A DNA stretch of 64,000 nucleotides from Chromobacterium vaccinii. Lineage in GTDB: Bacteria > Pseudomonadota > Gammaproteobacteria > Burkholderiales > Chromobacteriaceae. Of the stretch, positions 45,873-54,277 are shown piece by piece (the first letter of the stretch is position 1; each line of letters starts with the position of its first letter). A program made the position numbers and the translations under genes. A model generated the notes under the pieces. The model worked only from the letters and a program-made list of their open reading frames with translations, was not told the origin of the DNA and did no database searches. Location of the stretch: contig NZ_JZJL01000027.1 of the NCBI RefSeq assembly GCF_000971335.1, forward strand, positions 1 through 64,000, written 5' to 3'.

Positions 45873-46576
45873 GCGCGGCCACGGATTTTCTGCGGCAAAA
45901 AACGGTGGCGGTTCTGGGCGGCACCTCCGGCATCGGGCGGGCTGTGGCGCAGGCCGCGGCTGACGCCGGCGCCCAGGTTTACGTGCTGGGCCGTTCCGTC
46001 GCCCAGCCCGGCCCCTGGCAGAGCCTGCGGGCCGACGTCACTGATCTGCACAGCCTGCGCAACGCCTTCGCCGGCATCGGCCGCATCGACCATCTGATTC
46101 TGACCGCCGGCGCGCGGGTCGGCTCGCCGAGGTTGGAGGACATGACGGGCGACGATCTGCGCCAGACCTTCGAGGTGAAGTTGTTCGGCAATCTTCTGGC
46201 GGCGCAGCAGGCCTTGCCTTACTTGGCCGCGGATGCCTCCATCACTTTCACGTCAGGCCTGCTGTCGCGCAAATACAGCGCCGGCGGCTTGCTCAAGAGC
46301 ACGGTCAACGCGGCGCTGGAGGCAGCGGCCAGGAATCTGGCCAAGGAGCTGGCTCCGCGCCGGGTCAACGCGGTGAGTCCCGGCGTGGTGGACACCGAGC
46401 TGTGGGGCGAGCCCGGCGCGGAAGGGCGCGGGGCGGCGATGGCGCGGATCGCGTCCGGGCTGCCGCTGGGCAGGGTGGGCAGGCCGCAGGATTTGGCCCA
46501 AGCTTATCTGTTCGCGATGGGCAATGCCTTCCTCACCGGCGCGGTGCTGGATGTGGATGGCGGCGGTTTGCTGTAG
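45869..46576 (+). CDS. SDR-family protein lacking the usual catalytic Tyr-Lys
   Basis: The 235-residue protein has the SDR cofactor motif 'VAVLGGTSGIGRAVAQAAAD' (TGxxxGxG-like), 'HLILTAGARVGSP' (NAG-like), a Ser in 'SITFTSGLLSR' and 'RVNAVSPGVVDTELWG'. The helix that normally carries YxxxK instead reads 'GLLKSTVNAALEAAARNLAK', with Lys and Asn at the two positions. It is an atypical SDR: perhaps a non-redox protein, or one using other residues. It overlaps the SnoaL gene and precedes the deacetylase gene by 12 bases. Confidence 0.86.
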   Translation: MSAATDFLRQKTVAVLGGTSGIGRAVAQAAADAGAQVYVLGRSVAQPGPWQSLRADVTDLHSLRNAFAGIGRIDHLILTAGARVGSPRLEDMTGDDLRQTFEVKLFGNLLAAQQALPYLAADASITFTSGLLSRKYSAGGLLKSTVNAALEAAARNLAKELAPRRVNAVSPGVVDTELWGEPGAEGRGAAMARIASGLPLGRVGRPQDLAQAYLFAMGNAFLTGAVLDVDGGGLL

Positions 46577-46588
46577 CCGGAGGACGCG

Positions 46589-47563
46589 ATGAAGAGAACG
46601 CTAGCAATCAACCGCCGCCAGTTTCTGGCCAGCGCCACGGCCGGAGGCGCGAGCCTGGCCATGGGGCAAGGGCAGGCCTGGGCGGCAAAGGGAAGGACAG
46701 GAAAAATGACGCAAAACAAGCATGAGCAAACCGGATTCTGGCCGGGAGACACCCGGTTGGTGATTTCCATCTCCATGCAGTTCGAGGCCGGCGCGCAGCC
46801 GGAGCGCGGCGCCGGCGGGCCGTTTCCGCCGCTGGATCCGAAGTATCCGGATCTGCCGATGCAGACCTGGTACGACTATGGCGTGAAGGAGGGCATCCCG
46901 CGCATGCTGGACCTGTGGGACCGCACCGGCGTCAAGATCACCTCGCACATGGTGGGCCAGGCGGTGGACCGCAATCCGCGGCTGGCGCGCGAGATCGTCG
47001 AGCGCGGCCATGAAGCGGCCGGCCACGGCCAGACCTGGGAGCCGCAGTATTCGATGACGCCGGAACAGGAGCGGGCTGGCTACCAGGCCAGCATCGCCAG
47101 CATCGAGCGCGCCACCGGCACGCGGCCGATCGGCTTCAACGCCTTCTGGCTGCGCGGCACGCCCAACACGCTGGGCATCCTGCAAGAGCTGGGCTTCGTC
47201 TACCACATCGACGACATCAGCCGCGACGAGCCGTTCACGGTGCCGGTGAACGGCAAGCCGTTCATGGTGGTGCCGTACACGCTGCGCAACAATGATATCG
47301 TCCGTTACGACTCGCCGGCATTGACCGCGGATGCCTATCTGGCTGACCTGAAGGCCGAGTTCGACCTGCTGTACCAGGAGGCCGGCCATCGCCGCAGGAT
47401 GATGTCGATCAGCACCCACGACCGCATCTCCGGCACGCCGGCGCGGGTGAAGGCGCTGGAGACCTTCATCCGCTACGCGCAGGGCCATCCCGGCGTGCGC
47501 TTCATGCGCAAGGACGAGATCGCGCGCTTCGCGCTCACTGCGCCCGGTGTGCCGACGTCTTGA
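46589..47563 (+). CDS. Tat-exported polysaccharide-deacetylase-like protein
   Basis: The 324-residue precursor has a twin-arginine signal ('INRRQFLASATAGGASLAMG', cleavage near AWA-AK). A NodB-like barrel follows, with 'RLVISISMQFEAGAQPERGA', 'VKITSHMVGQAVDRNPRLAR' and 'IVERGHEAAGHGQTWEPQYS' (the His-rich metal region). 'RMMSISTHDRISGTPARV' holds the second conserved His-Asp pair. It matches the PuuE-like/allantoinase-like deacetylase branch, so the substrate may be a small amide rather than chitin. The 3' end overlaps the convergent ampH-like gene by 29 bases. Confidence 0.87.
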   Translation: MKRTLAINRRQFLASATAGGASLAMGQGQAWAAKGRTGKMTQNKHEQTGFWPGDTRLVISISMQFEAGAQPERGAGGPFPPLDPKYPDLPMQTWYDYGVKEGIPRMLDLWDRTGVKITSHMVGQAVDRNPRLAREIVERGHEAAGHGQTWEPQYSMTPEQERAGYQASIASIERATGTRPIGFNAFWLRGTPNTLGILQELGFVYHIDDISRDEPFTVPVNGKPFMVVPYTLRNNDIVRYDSPALTADAYLADLKAEFDLLYQEAGHRRRMMSISTHDRISGTPARVKALETFIRYAQGHPGVRFMRKDEIARFALTAPGVPTS

Positions 47564-48851
47564 CCAAGTGGGTTTTCTTCTTGGCGCCGTTCTTCGCGAC
47601 GGCAGTCTTGGGGCCGGCGGCTTTCCGCGCGGCCTTTTTCGCGCGCGGCTTGGCCGGAGCCGCCTGGGCGATCGCCGCCTTGCCGCGGGCGGCCTTGCCT
47701 TTGGCCAACGTGGGTTTGGGCATTGGCGCGGCAACCGGCTTGTAGCCGCTCAGTTCGGCCACCAGCTTGTTCACGCCGTTGCTCAGATGCTGGTAGTGGG
47801 TGCCGCCGCTGCGGGTGAGGCCCACCCATACCGCGACGTCGTTGCGCGGCGCCAGCGCCGCGTAGCCCAGGAAGCCGCCGCCGCCCGCCGTTTTCTGGAT
47901 GATTTCCGGCGAGTTGGGGCTGGGCTCCATCCGTATCCACGCCAGGCCCAGCTGGTCCGCCTGGCCGGCCACGTCCATGCCGCGCAGGCTGCTCAGGTCG
48001 GCGCGCTGCAAATGCATGCGCAGCGTCTGGTCGCGCAACTGGCGGCGGGCCTCGTTCTGCGGGTGGAGCAGCTCCTGCAGCCAGCGCTGCATGTCGCGGG
48101 GAGTGGAATAAATCCCGCCGCTGCCTATCGCCGCCGTGGTGTCCACGCAGGGGCTGGCGCCGTAGCCTTCCATCAGCCGCGCGCACTGGGCGGGACTGGG
48201 GCTGAAGGTGGTGTCCTTCATGCCCAGCGGGACAGTGATTTTTTCCCGGAATAGGACCGGATAGGGCTTGCCGGAGGCGCGGGACAGCGCGTCGGCCAGC
48301 AGGTCGAAGCCGAGGTTGGAATACTGGGCGCGCTGTCCGGGCGCAAGCTTGTTCTTGGTGCCGGACAGCCAGCTCCAGCGTTGCTGGACATTGGGCCAGA
48401 CGAAAACCGGCGTGTCCTTGGGCTTTTCGCCCGGCATTTCGCGCGGCACGCCGCTGGTGTGGGTGGCGAGGTTGAGCAGGGTGATCGATTGTCCCGCCGA
48501 CGGCAGCGCCACGCCGGCCGGCGCGTATTTCTGCAGCGGGTCGTCCAGCTTCACTTTTCTGTCCAGGGTCAGCGCGCTCAACACTTCGCCGGTCATGGCC
48601 TTGCTGATGCTGGCGATGCGGAGCAGCGAATCGGCGTCCGGCGTCTGCCGGCTGCCGGACCGGGTCTCGCCGTAGAAGCGCATCTGGGTTTGATTCTTGT
48701 CGATGACCACCATGGTCATGCCGATGGCCCTGCTGTTCTTGAAAATCTGCTGGCCGTAACGGTCTATCGGGGATTCGGCCGGTTGCGCGGCGGCCTGGGC
48801 CAGGGTGGAAAGCAGGGGCAGGCCGAGGCTTAGCAGAGGGAAAATTCTCAT
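47535..48851 (-). CDS. AmpH-like serine peptidase with a histone-H1-like C-terminal tail
   Basis: The 438-residue precursor has a signal peptide ('MRIFPLLSLGLPLLSTLAQA') and a class-C beta-lactamase/AmpH fold. SxxK lies in 'IASISKAMTGEVLSA', YxN in 'AQYSNLGFDLLADAL', and a TAGGGGFLGY region near residue 335. AmpH-type enzymes are periplasmic D-Ala-D-Ala carboxypeptidases/endopeptidases. The last 60 residues are a run of Ala, Lys, Pro and Arg ('KGKAARGKAAIAQ', 'RAKKAARKAAGPK') like histone H1 tails, which is unusual for this family. Its coding 3' end overlaps the convergent deacetylase gene by 29 bases. Confidence 0.88.
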   Translation of the reverse strand: MRIFPLLSLGLPLLSTLAQAAAQPAESPIDRYGQQIFKNSRAIGMTMVVIDKNQTQMRFYGETRSGSRQTPDADSLLRIASISKAMTGEVLSALTLDRKVKLDDPLQKYAPAGVALPSAGQSITLLNLATHTSGVPREMPGEKPKDTPVFVWPNVQQRWSWLSGTKNKLAPGQRAQYSNLGFDLLADALSRASGKPYPVLFREKITVPLGMKDTTFSPSPAQCARLMEGYGASPCVDTTAAIGSGGIYSTPRDMQRWLQELLHPQNEARRQLRDQTLRMHLQRADLSSLRGMDVAGQADQLGLAWIRMEPSPNSPEIIQKTAGGGGFLGYAALAPRNDVAVWVGLTRSGGTHYQHLSNGVNKLVAELSGYKPVAAPMPKPTLAKGKAARGKAAIAQAAPAKPRAKKAARKAAGPKTAVAKNGAKKKTHLVKTSAHRAQ

Positions 48852-48987
48852 TGTTGTTCCGTGTTGCTGTTGGGCGCGGACGGCGCCGATGAATCTTTGC
48901 GCTGCATTGTATTGCCGGTTTGGCCCGAACGGTACGGAAAGATTGCTAATACCTGCTAACCGGAGGTTGCGGAGCGATTTTTCGGCG

Positions 48988-49491
48988 TCAAAAACGCAAG
49001 ATCGCCAAAGACTGCGCCGCGAGATACAAACCCAGGCCGAACGCCGCGTGCGCGGACAGGCTGCGAAGCCTGGCGGCCTTGGGGTTGGGCGTGTTGCGGG
49101 CTGCGATGCCGGCCCCCATTCCCGGTTGCAGAATCAGGAAGGGCGCGGCCACGCTTAGCAGGCCGAAAGCCAGCGCCGGGAGCAGCGTGGGCCGGGCCAG
49201 CCAGGCCGGGCCGCACAGCGCCAGCAGCAAGTAGGCGAACAGCATGCCGATCAAATAGTGCACAGCCCAGCCCAGCGCTTTTTCGCCGGGGATGGGGGCG
49301 GAGCGGCCGATGCCGTCATGGCGGAAATGGCCGCGCGGCAGGTGGCCCAGCCAGCGGCCGACCATCGCGTAATCCAGCGATGGAATGCCGAAGCCGCGTT
49401 TCAGCAACAGCGCCCACGCATCCATGATCAGGGTCGCCCCTATGCCCAGCGCCGCCGCGTAGGGCAGCAGCGATTGCCATGCCTTGTCCAT
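48988..49491 (-). CDS. DUF2938 membrane protein
   Basis: The 167-residue protein has four membrane helices (about residues 8-30, 70-92, 100-120 and 143-162). 'MDAWALLLKRGFGIPSLDYA' followed by 'MVGRWLGHLPRGHFRH' is the DUF2938 signature; function is unknown. It is divergent from the ArsR-rhodanese gene, whose perfect operator-like repeat lies between them, so both may be controlled together. Confidence 0.85.
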   Translation of the reverse strand: MDKAWQSLLPYAAALGIGATLIMDAWALLLKRGFGIPSLDYAMVGRWLGHLPRGHFRHDGIGRSAPIPGEKALGWAVHYLIGMLFAYLLLALCGPAWLARPTLLPALAFGLLSVAAPFLILQPGMGAGIAARNTPNPKAARLRSLSAHAAFGLGLYLAAQSLAILRF

Positions 49492-49544
49492 TGGGAATGC
49501 CTTTCTTGTCTCGATTCGCAGGTGAGTCTAAGTTTTGATAAACT

Positions 49545-49570
49545 ATCATTCAATTTATTGATTGAATGAT
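49545..49570. promoter_or_regulatory. Perfect inverted repeat, candidate ArsR-type operator
   Basis: ATCATTCAAT (49545-49554) and ATTGAATGAT (49561-49570) are exact 10-base complements with a 6-base spacer, 19 bases before the ArsR-rhodanese ATG 49589 and between divergent genes. The size and AT-rich form suit ArsR sites. Autoregulation is inferred. Confidence 0.65.
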
Positions 49571-49588
49571 GATGCGATGGAGGCGGAG

Positions 49589-50248
49589 ATGTCAATGGGC
49601 TTGGATGTGGCGAGGCATGGCGCGCTGGATGAATTCGCCGAGCTGGCGCGTACGCTGGGCAGCCCGCATCGCTTGCTGCTGCTTGAGCTGGCGGCGCAGG
49701 GGGAGTGGAGCGTGGAAGCTTTGGCCGAGCAGGCGGGCTTGAGCGTGGCCAACGCCTCGCAGCATCTGCAGCAACTCAAGCGCGCCGGCTTCGTGCTGTC
49801 GCGCCGGGACGGCAAGCATGTGCGATATCGGCTGGGCGAGGGGCCGGTGATCCCATTGCTGGCGGCGCTGCGTCAATGCGTGGAGCATCGGCGGGCGGAA
49901 TTGGGACGGCTGGCCGCCGGCTTGGCCGGCGGCGCGGAGGGCATGTCACGCGAGGCCTTGTTGGCGCGATTGCGCGATGGCGACGTGTTGCTGCTGGATG
50001 TGCGTCCGCGAGAAGAGTATCTCCAGGGGCATCTGCCCGGCGCCATGAGCCTGCCGCTGGAGCAGCTGGAGCGCCGGTTGGCCGAGCTTCCGCCGGCGCT
50101 GGAGATTGTTGCCTACTGCCGCGGGCCGTATTGCGCGCTGTCGGCGCAGGCAGTGGCGATGCTGCGGGCTGCTGGGCGGCCGGCGCGACGGTTGATGGAC
50201 GGTTATCCGGACTGGAAGGCCGCGGGCTTGGCCGTGGAGCGCGGTTAG
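49589..50248 (+). CDS. ArsR-type regulator fused to a rhodanese domain
   Basis: The 219-residue protein has a winged HTH (residues 10-95: 'LGSPHRLLLLELAAQGEWSV', 'LSVANASQHLQQLKRAGFVL', 'RRDGKHVRYRLGEG') and a C-terminal rhodanese (about 120-215: 'DVLLLDVRPREEYLQGHLPG', active loop 'VAYCRGPYCALSAQA'). ArsR-rhodanese fusions sense sulphur or redox state by persulphide on the rhodanese Cys. ATG 49589 has GGAGG upstream; an in-frame TTG at 49562 lies inside the repeat and is unlikely. It probably represses itself and DUF2938. Confidence 0.9.
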   Translation: MSMGLDVARHGALDEFAELARTLGSPHRLLLLELAAQGEWSVEALAEQAGLSVANASQHLQQLKRAGFVLSRRDGKHVRYRLGEGPVIPLLAALRQCVEHRRAELGRLAAGLAGGAEGMSREALLARLRDGDVLLLDVRPREEYLQGHLPGAMSLPLEQLERRLAELPPALEIVAYCRGPYCALSAQAVAMLRAAGRPARRLMDGYPDWKAAGLAVERG

Positions 50249-50421
50249 GCGCGCTCGGCGGCCCTGCGGCCGGCCTAGTTATTATGGCTCTCAACCCATC
50301 AGTCCTGGGGCCGCGTTCGGCGATATCGGCTAGATTGCGCGTCCCGAGATTGCGCCCCAGCACGCTGGCCTGACATTCACGAGCGCTTGCGGCGCGACGG
50401 CCTCATGCCCGTAACTTGGCC

Positions 50422-51315
50422 TTATCGTGAGAATTCCGCCAACAGGAAGTCGACCAGTCGCCGTATCCGCGCCGGCTGCAGGCGATGGCCGGGGTAGAGC
50501 AGATGCAGCGGCGCGGGCTCGGTGAAGTAGTCGTCCAGCACTGTCGCCAGCCGGCCGGCGGCGAGATCGGCGGCGATGTCCAGCTGCGACTTATAGGCGA
50601 AGCCGAGGCCCTGCACCGCCCAGCGGCGCAGCACCTCGCCGTCGTTGCTCTGGCGCGCGCGCACCAGCCGCAGCGTTCTGGCCTCCCCCATGTCTCGATA
50701 GCGCCATTCGTTCATCGGCCCGTGGCCGGTCATCAGCGTCAGGGTGGGAAGCGCGGCCAGATCCTGAGGGTGGCTGGGCATGCCCAGCCTTTCCAGCAGC
50801 GCCGGCGCGGCGCAGACCACGCGGCGGCTGGCGGCCAGCTGCCGAGCCACCAGGCTGCTGTCCGCGGGCTGGCCATAGCGGATGGCGAGGTCGATGTCGT
50901 CGCCGATCAGGTCGGCCGGCGTGTCGCTGAGCGACAGCGAGAAATGCACGGCGGGGTGTTCGGCGCCGAAGCGGTCCAGGCAGCCCAGCAACTGGTTGCG
51001 GCCCAGGTCGGACGGCGCGGACAGGCGGATCACGCCGCTCAGCTCCCGCTGTTCCTGCTGCAGCCGGTGCTCGCCTTCCTCCAGCAGCTCCAGCGCCTGC
51101 CGGCAGTACGTTAGATAGGTTTCGCCGGCTTCGGTCAGCCGCAGCCGGCGGGTGGTGCGCTGGAACAGGCGGGCGCCCAGCGCGGCTTCCATGCGCTGGA
51201 TGCAGGCGCTGGCGGCCGCGGGGGACAGGCCGTGCTTGCGGCCGGCGGCGGAGAAACTGCCAAGCAGGGAGGCGTCCTGAAACAGGCGCAGGTCGGCCAG
51301 GCGGTCGAACGGCAT
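50422..51315 (-). CDS. LysR-family transcriptional regulator
   Basis: The 297-residue protein has the LysR HTH 'RLFQDASLLGSFSAAGRKHG' and 'LSPAAASACIQRMEAALGAR', linker 'RTTRRLRLTEAGETYLTYCR' and an effector domain ('GVIRLSAPSDLGRNQLLGCL'). It is of the DmlR-like type. It lies downstream of pepP on the same strand, separated by that gene's terminator, so it is a separate unit. No divergent partner is adjacent; targets are unknown. Confidence 0.92.
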   Translation of the reverse strand: MPFDRLADLRLFQDASLLGSFSAAGRKHGLSPAAASACIQRMEAALGARLFQRTTRRLRLTEAGETYLTYCRQALELLEEGEHRLQQEQRELSGVIRLSAPSDLGRNQLLGCLDRFGAEHPAVHFSLSLSDTPADLIGDDIDLAIRYGQPADSSLVARQLAASRRVVCAAPALLERLGMPSHPQDLAALPTLTLMTGHGPMNEWRYRDMGEARTLRLVRARQSNDGEVLRRWAVQGLGFAYKSQLDIAADLAAGRLATVLDDYFTEPAPLHLLYPGHRLQPARIRRLVDFLLAEFSR

Positions 51316-51329
51316 CGATCTTTCCTTGC

Positions 51330-51364
51330 AAAAACGAAACAGGCCATGCCGCGGGGCATGGCCT
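51330..51364 (-). terminator. Terminator of the aminopeptidase P gene
   Basis: AGGCCATGCC (51341-51350) and GGCATGGCCT (51355-51364) form a perfect 10-bp stem with a GCGG loop. On the minus strand it is followed by a T-rich run. It is 21 bases after the pepP stop. Confidence 0.85.
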
Positions 51365-51385
51365 GTCGACGGGTGTCGCCGCAGT

Positions 51386-53194
51386 TTACAGCGTTTCGGT
51401 GTTGGCCAGCAGCCAGTCGCGCGCCGCGCCGTCCACCAGCGGCAGCAGCCGCGCGCGCACTTCGGCGTGGTAGCCGTTCAGCCAGTCGATCTCCGGCCGG
51501 GTCAGCAGCGAGTGGTCGATGCAGCGGCGGTCGATCGGGCACAGCGTCAGCGTCTCGAACTTCAGGAAGTCGCCGAACTGGTTTTGCTCCGACGCCACGT
51601 TCAGCACCAGGTTTTCGATGCGCACGCCCCATTGGCCGGCGCGGTACACGCCCGGTTCGATCGAGGTGATCATGCCCTCCTGCATCGCCATGTGCGGTTC
51701 CGGCACGGCGCGCGAGATGCTCTGCGGGCCCTCGTGCACGTTGAGGAAATAGCCTACGCCGTGGCCGGTGCCGTGGCCGAAGTCGATGTCGTGCTGCCAC
51801 AGCGGCGCGCGCGCCAGCGCGTCCAGCATCGGCGACAGCGTGCCGCGCGGGAAGTGGGCCATCGACAGCGCCAGCGTGCCTTTCAGCACCAGGGTGAAGT
51901 CGCGCTTCTGCTCGGCGGAAGGGCTGCCGACAGCCAGCACGCGGGTGATGTCGGTGGTGCCGCCCAGGTATTGGCCGCCGGAGTCGATCAGCAGCAGGCC
52001 ATCGCCCTTGATCTCGCTGTGCGCTTCCGGGGTGGCGTGATAGTGCGGCAGCGCGCCGTTGGCGTTGAAGCCGGCGATGGTGCCGAAGCTGGGCGAGACG
52101 AAGCCCGGGCGGCGCGCGCGGGCGGCGGTGATTTCTTCGTCTATGGTCAGCTCGGTGATGCGGGCCTGGTTGACGTTGGCTTCGAACCAGGCGAAGAACT
52201 CGGCCAGCGCCGCGCCGTCCTGCTCCATCGCGCGGCGCACGTGCTCGGCTTCGGCCGCGCTCTTGCGCGATTTCATCAGCGTGCTGGGGTTGATCGCCTC
52301 GATCACCTTGACGCCGTCCGCCACCGCCTGGCGCAGGCCCAGCGTGACGCGGCGCGGGTCGATCAGCAGCGCGCCGTCGGGCAACGCGGACAGAGCGGGC
52401 TTGGCTTCGGCGTAATCGCTCACCCAGACGCCATCGGCTGCCAACTGGGCGGCGAGGGCGGCGTCTATCTTGCCCGGCGCGACGAACAGCGTGGCCGAAC
52501 CGGCCTCGACCAGAGCGTGGGCGATGAATACCGGGTTGTAGCTGACGTCGGCGCCGCGCAGATTGAACAGCCAGGCGATGTCGTCCAGCGTGGAGATGAA
52601 GTGGCGCTCGGCGCCGGCCGCGCGCATCGCTTCGCGCACGCGGGCCAGTTTGGCGGCGCGGCTTTCCGGCGCGTAGGCGCCGTCATGCTGGTAGACGGCG
52701 GCGGCGGGCAGCGCCGGGCGGCCGGGGTAGATCGCGTCGATCAGGTCGATGTCGGTGCGCAGGGCGACGCCGCGCGGCTCCAGCGCGGCTTGCAGCGCCT
52801 TGGCCGCGGCCAGGCCCAGCACATCGCCGTCCACCGCCAGCGTCTGGCCAGGCTTCAGCGTGTCCGCCAGCCATTGCAGGTGCAAGCTGCTGGCGGCGGT
52901 GTCGATTTTCATCAACTCAACGCCGGTGCCGGCCAGTTCCTGCTCGGCCTGGACCCAGTAGCGGCCGTCGGCCCAGACGCCGGCGAAGTCGGCGCTGACG
53001 ATCAGCGTGCCCATCGATCCGGTGAAACCGGACAGCCATTGGCGCGCCTGCCAGCGCTTGGGCAGGTATTCGGAAATATGCGGGTCGGACGAGGGCACCA
53101 GACAGGCGTCGACGCCGGCGTTCTTCATCGCGGCGCGCAGCGAGGCGATGCGTTGCGGAATGGTGTCCAATTGCGGGGTTGCTACAGTGTTCAT
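51386..53194 (-). CDS. Xaa-Pro aminopeptidase (aminopeptidase P, long form)
   Basis: The 602-residue protein has two creatinase-like N-terminal domains ('ACLVPSSDPHISEYLPKRWQ', 'FTGSMGTLIV'; 'HFISTLDDIAWLFNLRGADV') and a C-terminal pita-bread metallopeptidase. 'LLLIDSGGQYLGGTTDITR' supplies Asp ligands, 'DIDFGHGTGHGVGYFLNVHE' the His, and 'MITSIEPGVY' and 'VRIENLVLNV' the Glu ligands of the two-metal site. It matches eukaryote-like three-domain APP. It removes N-terminal residues next to proline. ATG 53194 follows GGAG. Confidence 0.94.
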   Translation of the reverse strand: MNTVATPQLDTIPQRIASLRAAMKNAGVDACLVPSSDPHISEYLPKRWQARQWLSGFTGSMGTLIVSADFAGVWADGRYWVQAEQELAGTGVELMKIDTAASSLHLQWLADTLKPGQTLAVDGDVLGLAAAKALQAALEPRGVALRTDIDLIDAIYPGRPALPAAAVYQHDGAYAPESRAAKLARVREAMRAAGAERHFISTLDDIAWLFNLRGADVSYNPVFIAHALVEAGSATLFVAPGKIDAALAAQLAADGVWVSDYAEAKPALSALPDGALLIDPRRVTLGLRQAVADGVKVIEAINPSTLMKSRKSAAEAEHVRRAMEQDGAALAEFFAWFEANVNQARITELTIDEEITAARARRPGFVSPSFGTIAGFNANGALPHYHATPEAHSEIKGDGLLLIDSGGQYLGGTTDITRVLAVGSPSAEQKRDFTLVLKGTLALSMAHFPRGTLSPMLDALARAPLWQHDIDFGHGTGHGVGYFLNVHEGPQSISRAVPEPHMAMQEGMITSIEPGVYRAGQWGVRIENLVLNVASEQNQFGDFLKFETLTLCPIDRRCIDHSLLTRPEIDWLNGYHAEVRARLLPLVDGAARDWLLANTETL

Positions 53195-53617
53195 GCCGGC
53201 TCCGGGAGGGTGGTTGCATGCATTCTGTAAGCAAAGGAAACGCCGCGCAAGTGGATGAGCGCGGCTCATGGCTGGCATGCTCATCCGCCGGCGCGGCGGC
53301 TATGGAGCCGAGCGTGGCTCAGCGGTGCTTGACGCGGCGGTGGCCAGGGCGGCCTGCTACGTTGCAAAGCTGGACGAGCGTGGACAGAAAATGCTTCATC
53401 ATGGATTCCTTTGTCGTTTTGTCGCCGCCTTTGGCTCGGTGCGAGCTTTGTTTGGCGTGAATTTGAATGATAATGGCATTTATTGATTTGGCAAGATATT
53501 TGATGCAAGGCAAGATGTTGCGCGCATTTTTGTTGCGTTTCTAACATCCCTGGCGATTCTTACTATACTGAGGCCGGTGTCGGTCATGCCGACGCTCGAC
53601 TAAATCAGGAGCGAATC
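53195..53617. other. Intergenic region with promoter of a small gene
   Basis: These 423 bases contain no gene I can support. A good -10 box TATACT (53564-53569) lies 49 bases before the small gene; its -35 is weak. GTCGG and CCGAC at 53579-53593 can form a short hairpin in the leader. An AT-richer stretch near 53460-53545 probably holds upstream control elements. Confidence 0.5.
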
Positions 53618-53743
53618 ATGAGCAAATCCAGACACACCAGCAAAGAGTCGAAGAAACAGCCGTTGATGACGCCAAAGGAGAAACGGGCCGCCAAGCATCA
53701 GAAGAAGCATGCGCCGGAAGCCCCCGTCATCGTTCCTCACTAG
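53618..53743 (+). CDS. Small very basic protein (41 residues)
   Basis: A short gene runs from ATG 53618 with AGGAG 6 bases upstream to TAG 53741-53743. The product is MSKSRHTSKESKKQPLMTPK followed by EKRAAKHQKKHAPEAPVIVP and H. About a third is Lys/Arg/His, so it may bind nucleic acid; similar 'LMTPKEKRAAK' small proteins are, to my recollection, conserved in beta- and gammaproteobacteria. It has its own -10 box and a terminator 90 bases on. Function is unknown. Confidence 0.75.
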   Translation: MSKSRHTSKESKKQPLMTPKEKRAAKHQKKHAPEAPVIVPH

Positions 53744-53831
53744 CCGGCCGCGCTTGAGCTGCGCCATCGCCGAACCCGACCGCCCGGCATGGGCGGATAT
53801 TTCCGGCCGCTTGGCCGGACAAGAGGACAAG

Positions 53832-53862
53832 CCTCCCGAGCATGGCGCTGCGGGAGGTTTTT
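53832..53862 (+). terminator. Terminator after the small basic protein gene
   Basis: CCTCCCG (53832-53838) and CGGGAGG (53851-53857) are followed by TTTTT; the loop is 12 bases. It also lies 10 bases before the convergent VOC gene end. Confidence 0.75.
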
Positions 53863-53872
53863 CATTGGGCCT

Positions 53873-54277
53873 TCAGTCTTGCGCCAGCCCGATCTTCAGG
53901 GCCGCGTAATCGTAGCTGGTGATTTCGTAGCCGTTGCCGTCCGGATCGAGGAAATACATCGACCAAGAAAGCTCGTGGTCCACGGCTTCCGGCTGCGTGC
54001 CCAGCTCTCTCCGCAGATGGGCGCGCCATTGTAGGAAGCCGTCGGCATCCACGCCCAGCGCGATCACAGCCCCAGGAACGACTTCGGGCCGTTCGAACAG
54101 CGCCAGCTTGAGCGTGCCGGCCGCATTGGCGACGGTCAACGGGCCGCGGCCGGGGCTCCAGGATTCCAGCTCGGGCACGCGGATGAGGCCAAACACGCGG
54201 CGGTACCAGGCTTCGGCGGCGGCGCGGTCGCGCGCGTAGACGTGGATGTGGTCTATGCCATGGATGTCGGGTGTCAT
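53873..54277 (-). CDS. VOC-family (glyoxalase/bleomycin-resistance-like) protein
   Basis: The 134-residue protein has two beta-alpha-beta-beta-beta modules: 'IDHIHVYARDRAAAEAWYRR' with His, and 'HELSWSMYFLDPDGNGYEIT' with His and Glu, the metal positions. It is of the size of fosfomycin/bleomycin resistance or dioxygenase-like VOC proteins; the substrate is unknown. ATG 54277 overlaps the stop of the flavodoxin gene (ATGA), with AGGAG upstream, so both are expressed from the SoxR-type promoter. Confidence 0.87.
   Translation of the reverse strand: MTPDIHGIDHIHVYARDRAAAEAWYRRVFGLIRVPELESWSPGRGPLTVANAAGTLKLALFERPEVVPGAVIALGVDADGFLQWRAHLRRELGTQPEAVDHELSWSMYFLDPDGNGYEITSYDYAALKIGLAQD

Noticed and set aside
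49562-49588. TTG start of the ArsR-rhodanese gene at 49562
   Set aside because: It lies within the inverted repeat and has no ribosome site; ATG 49589 has GGAGG at proper distance.
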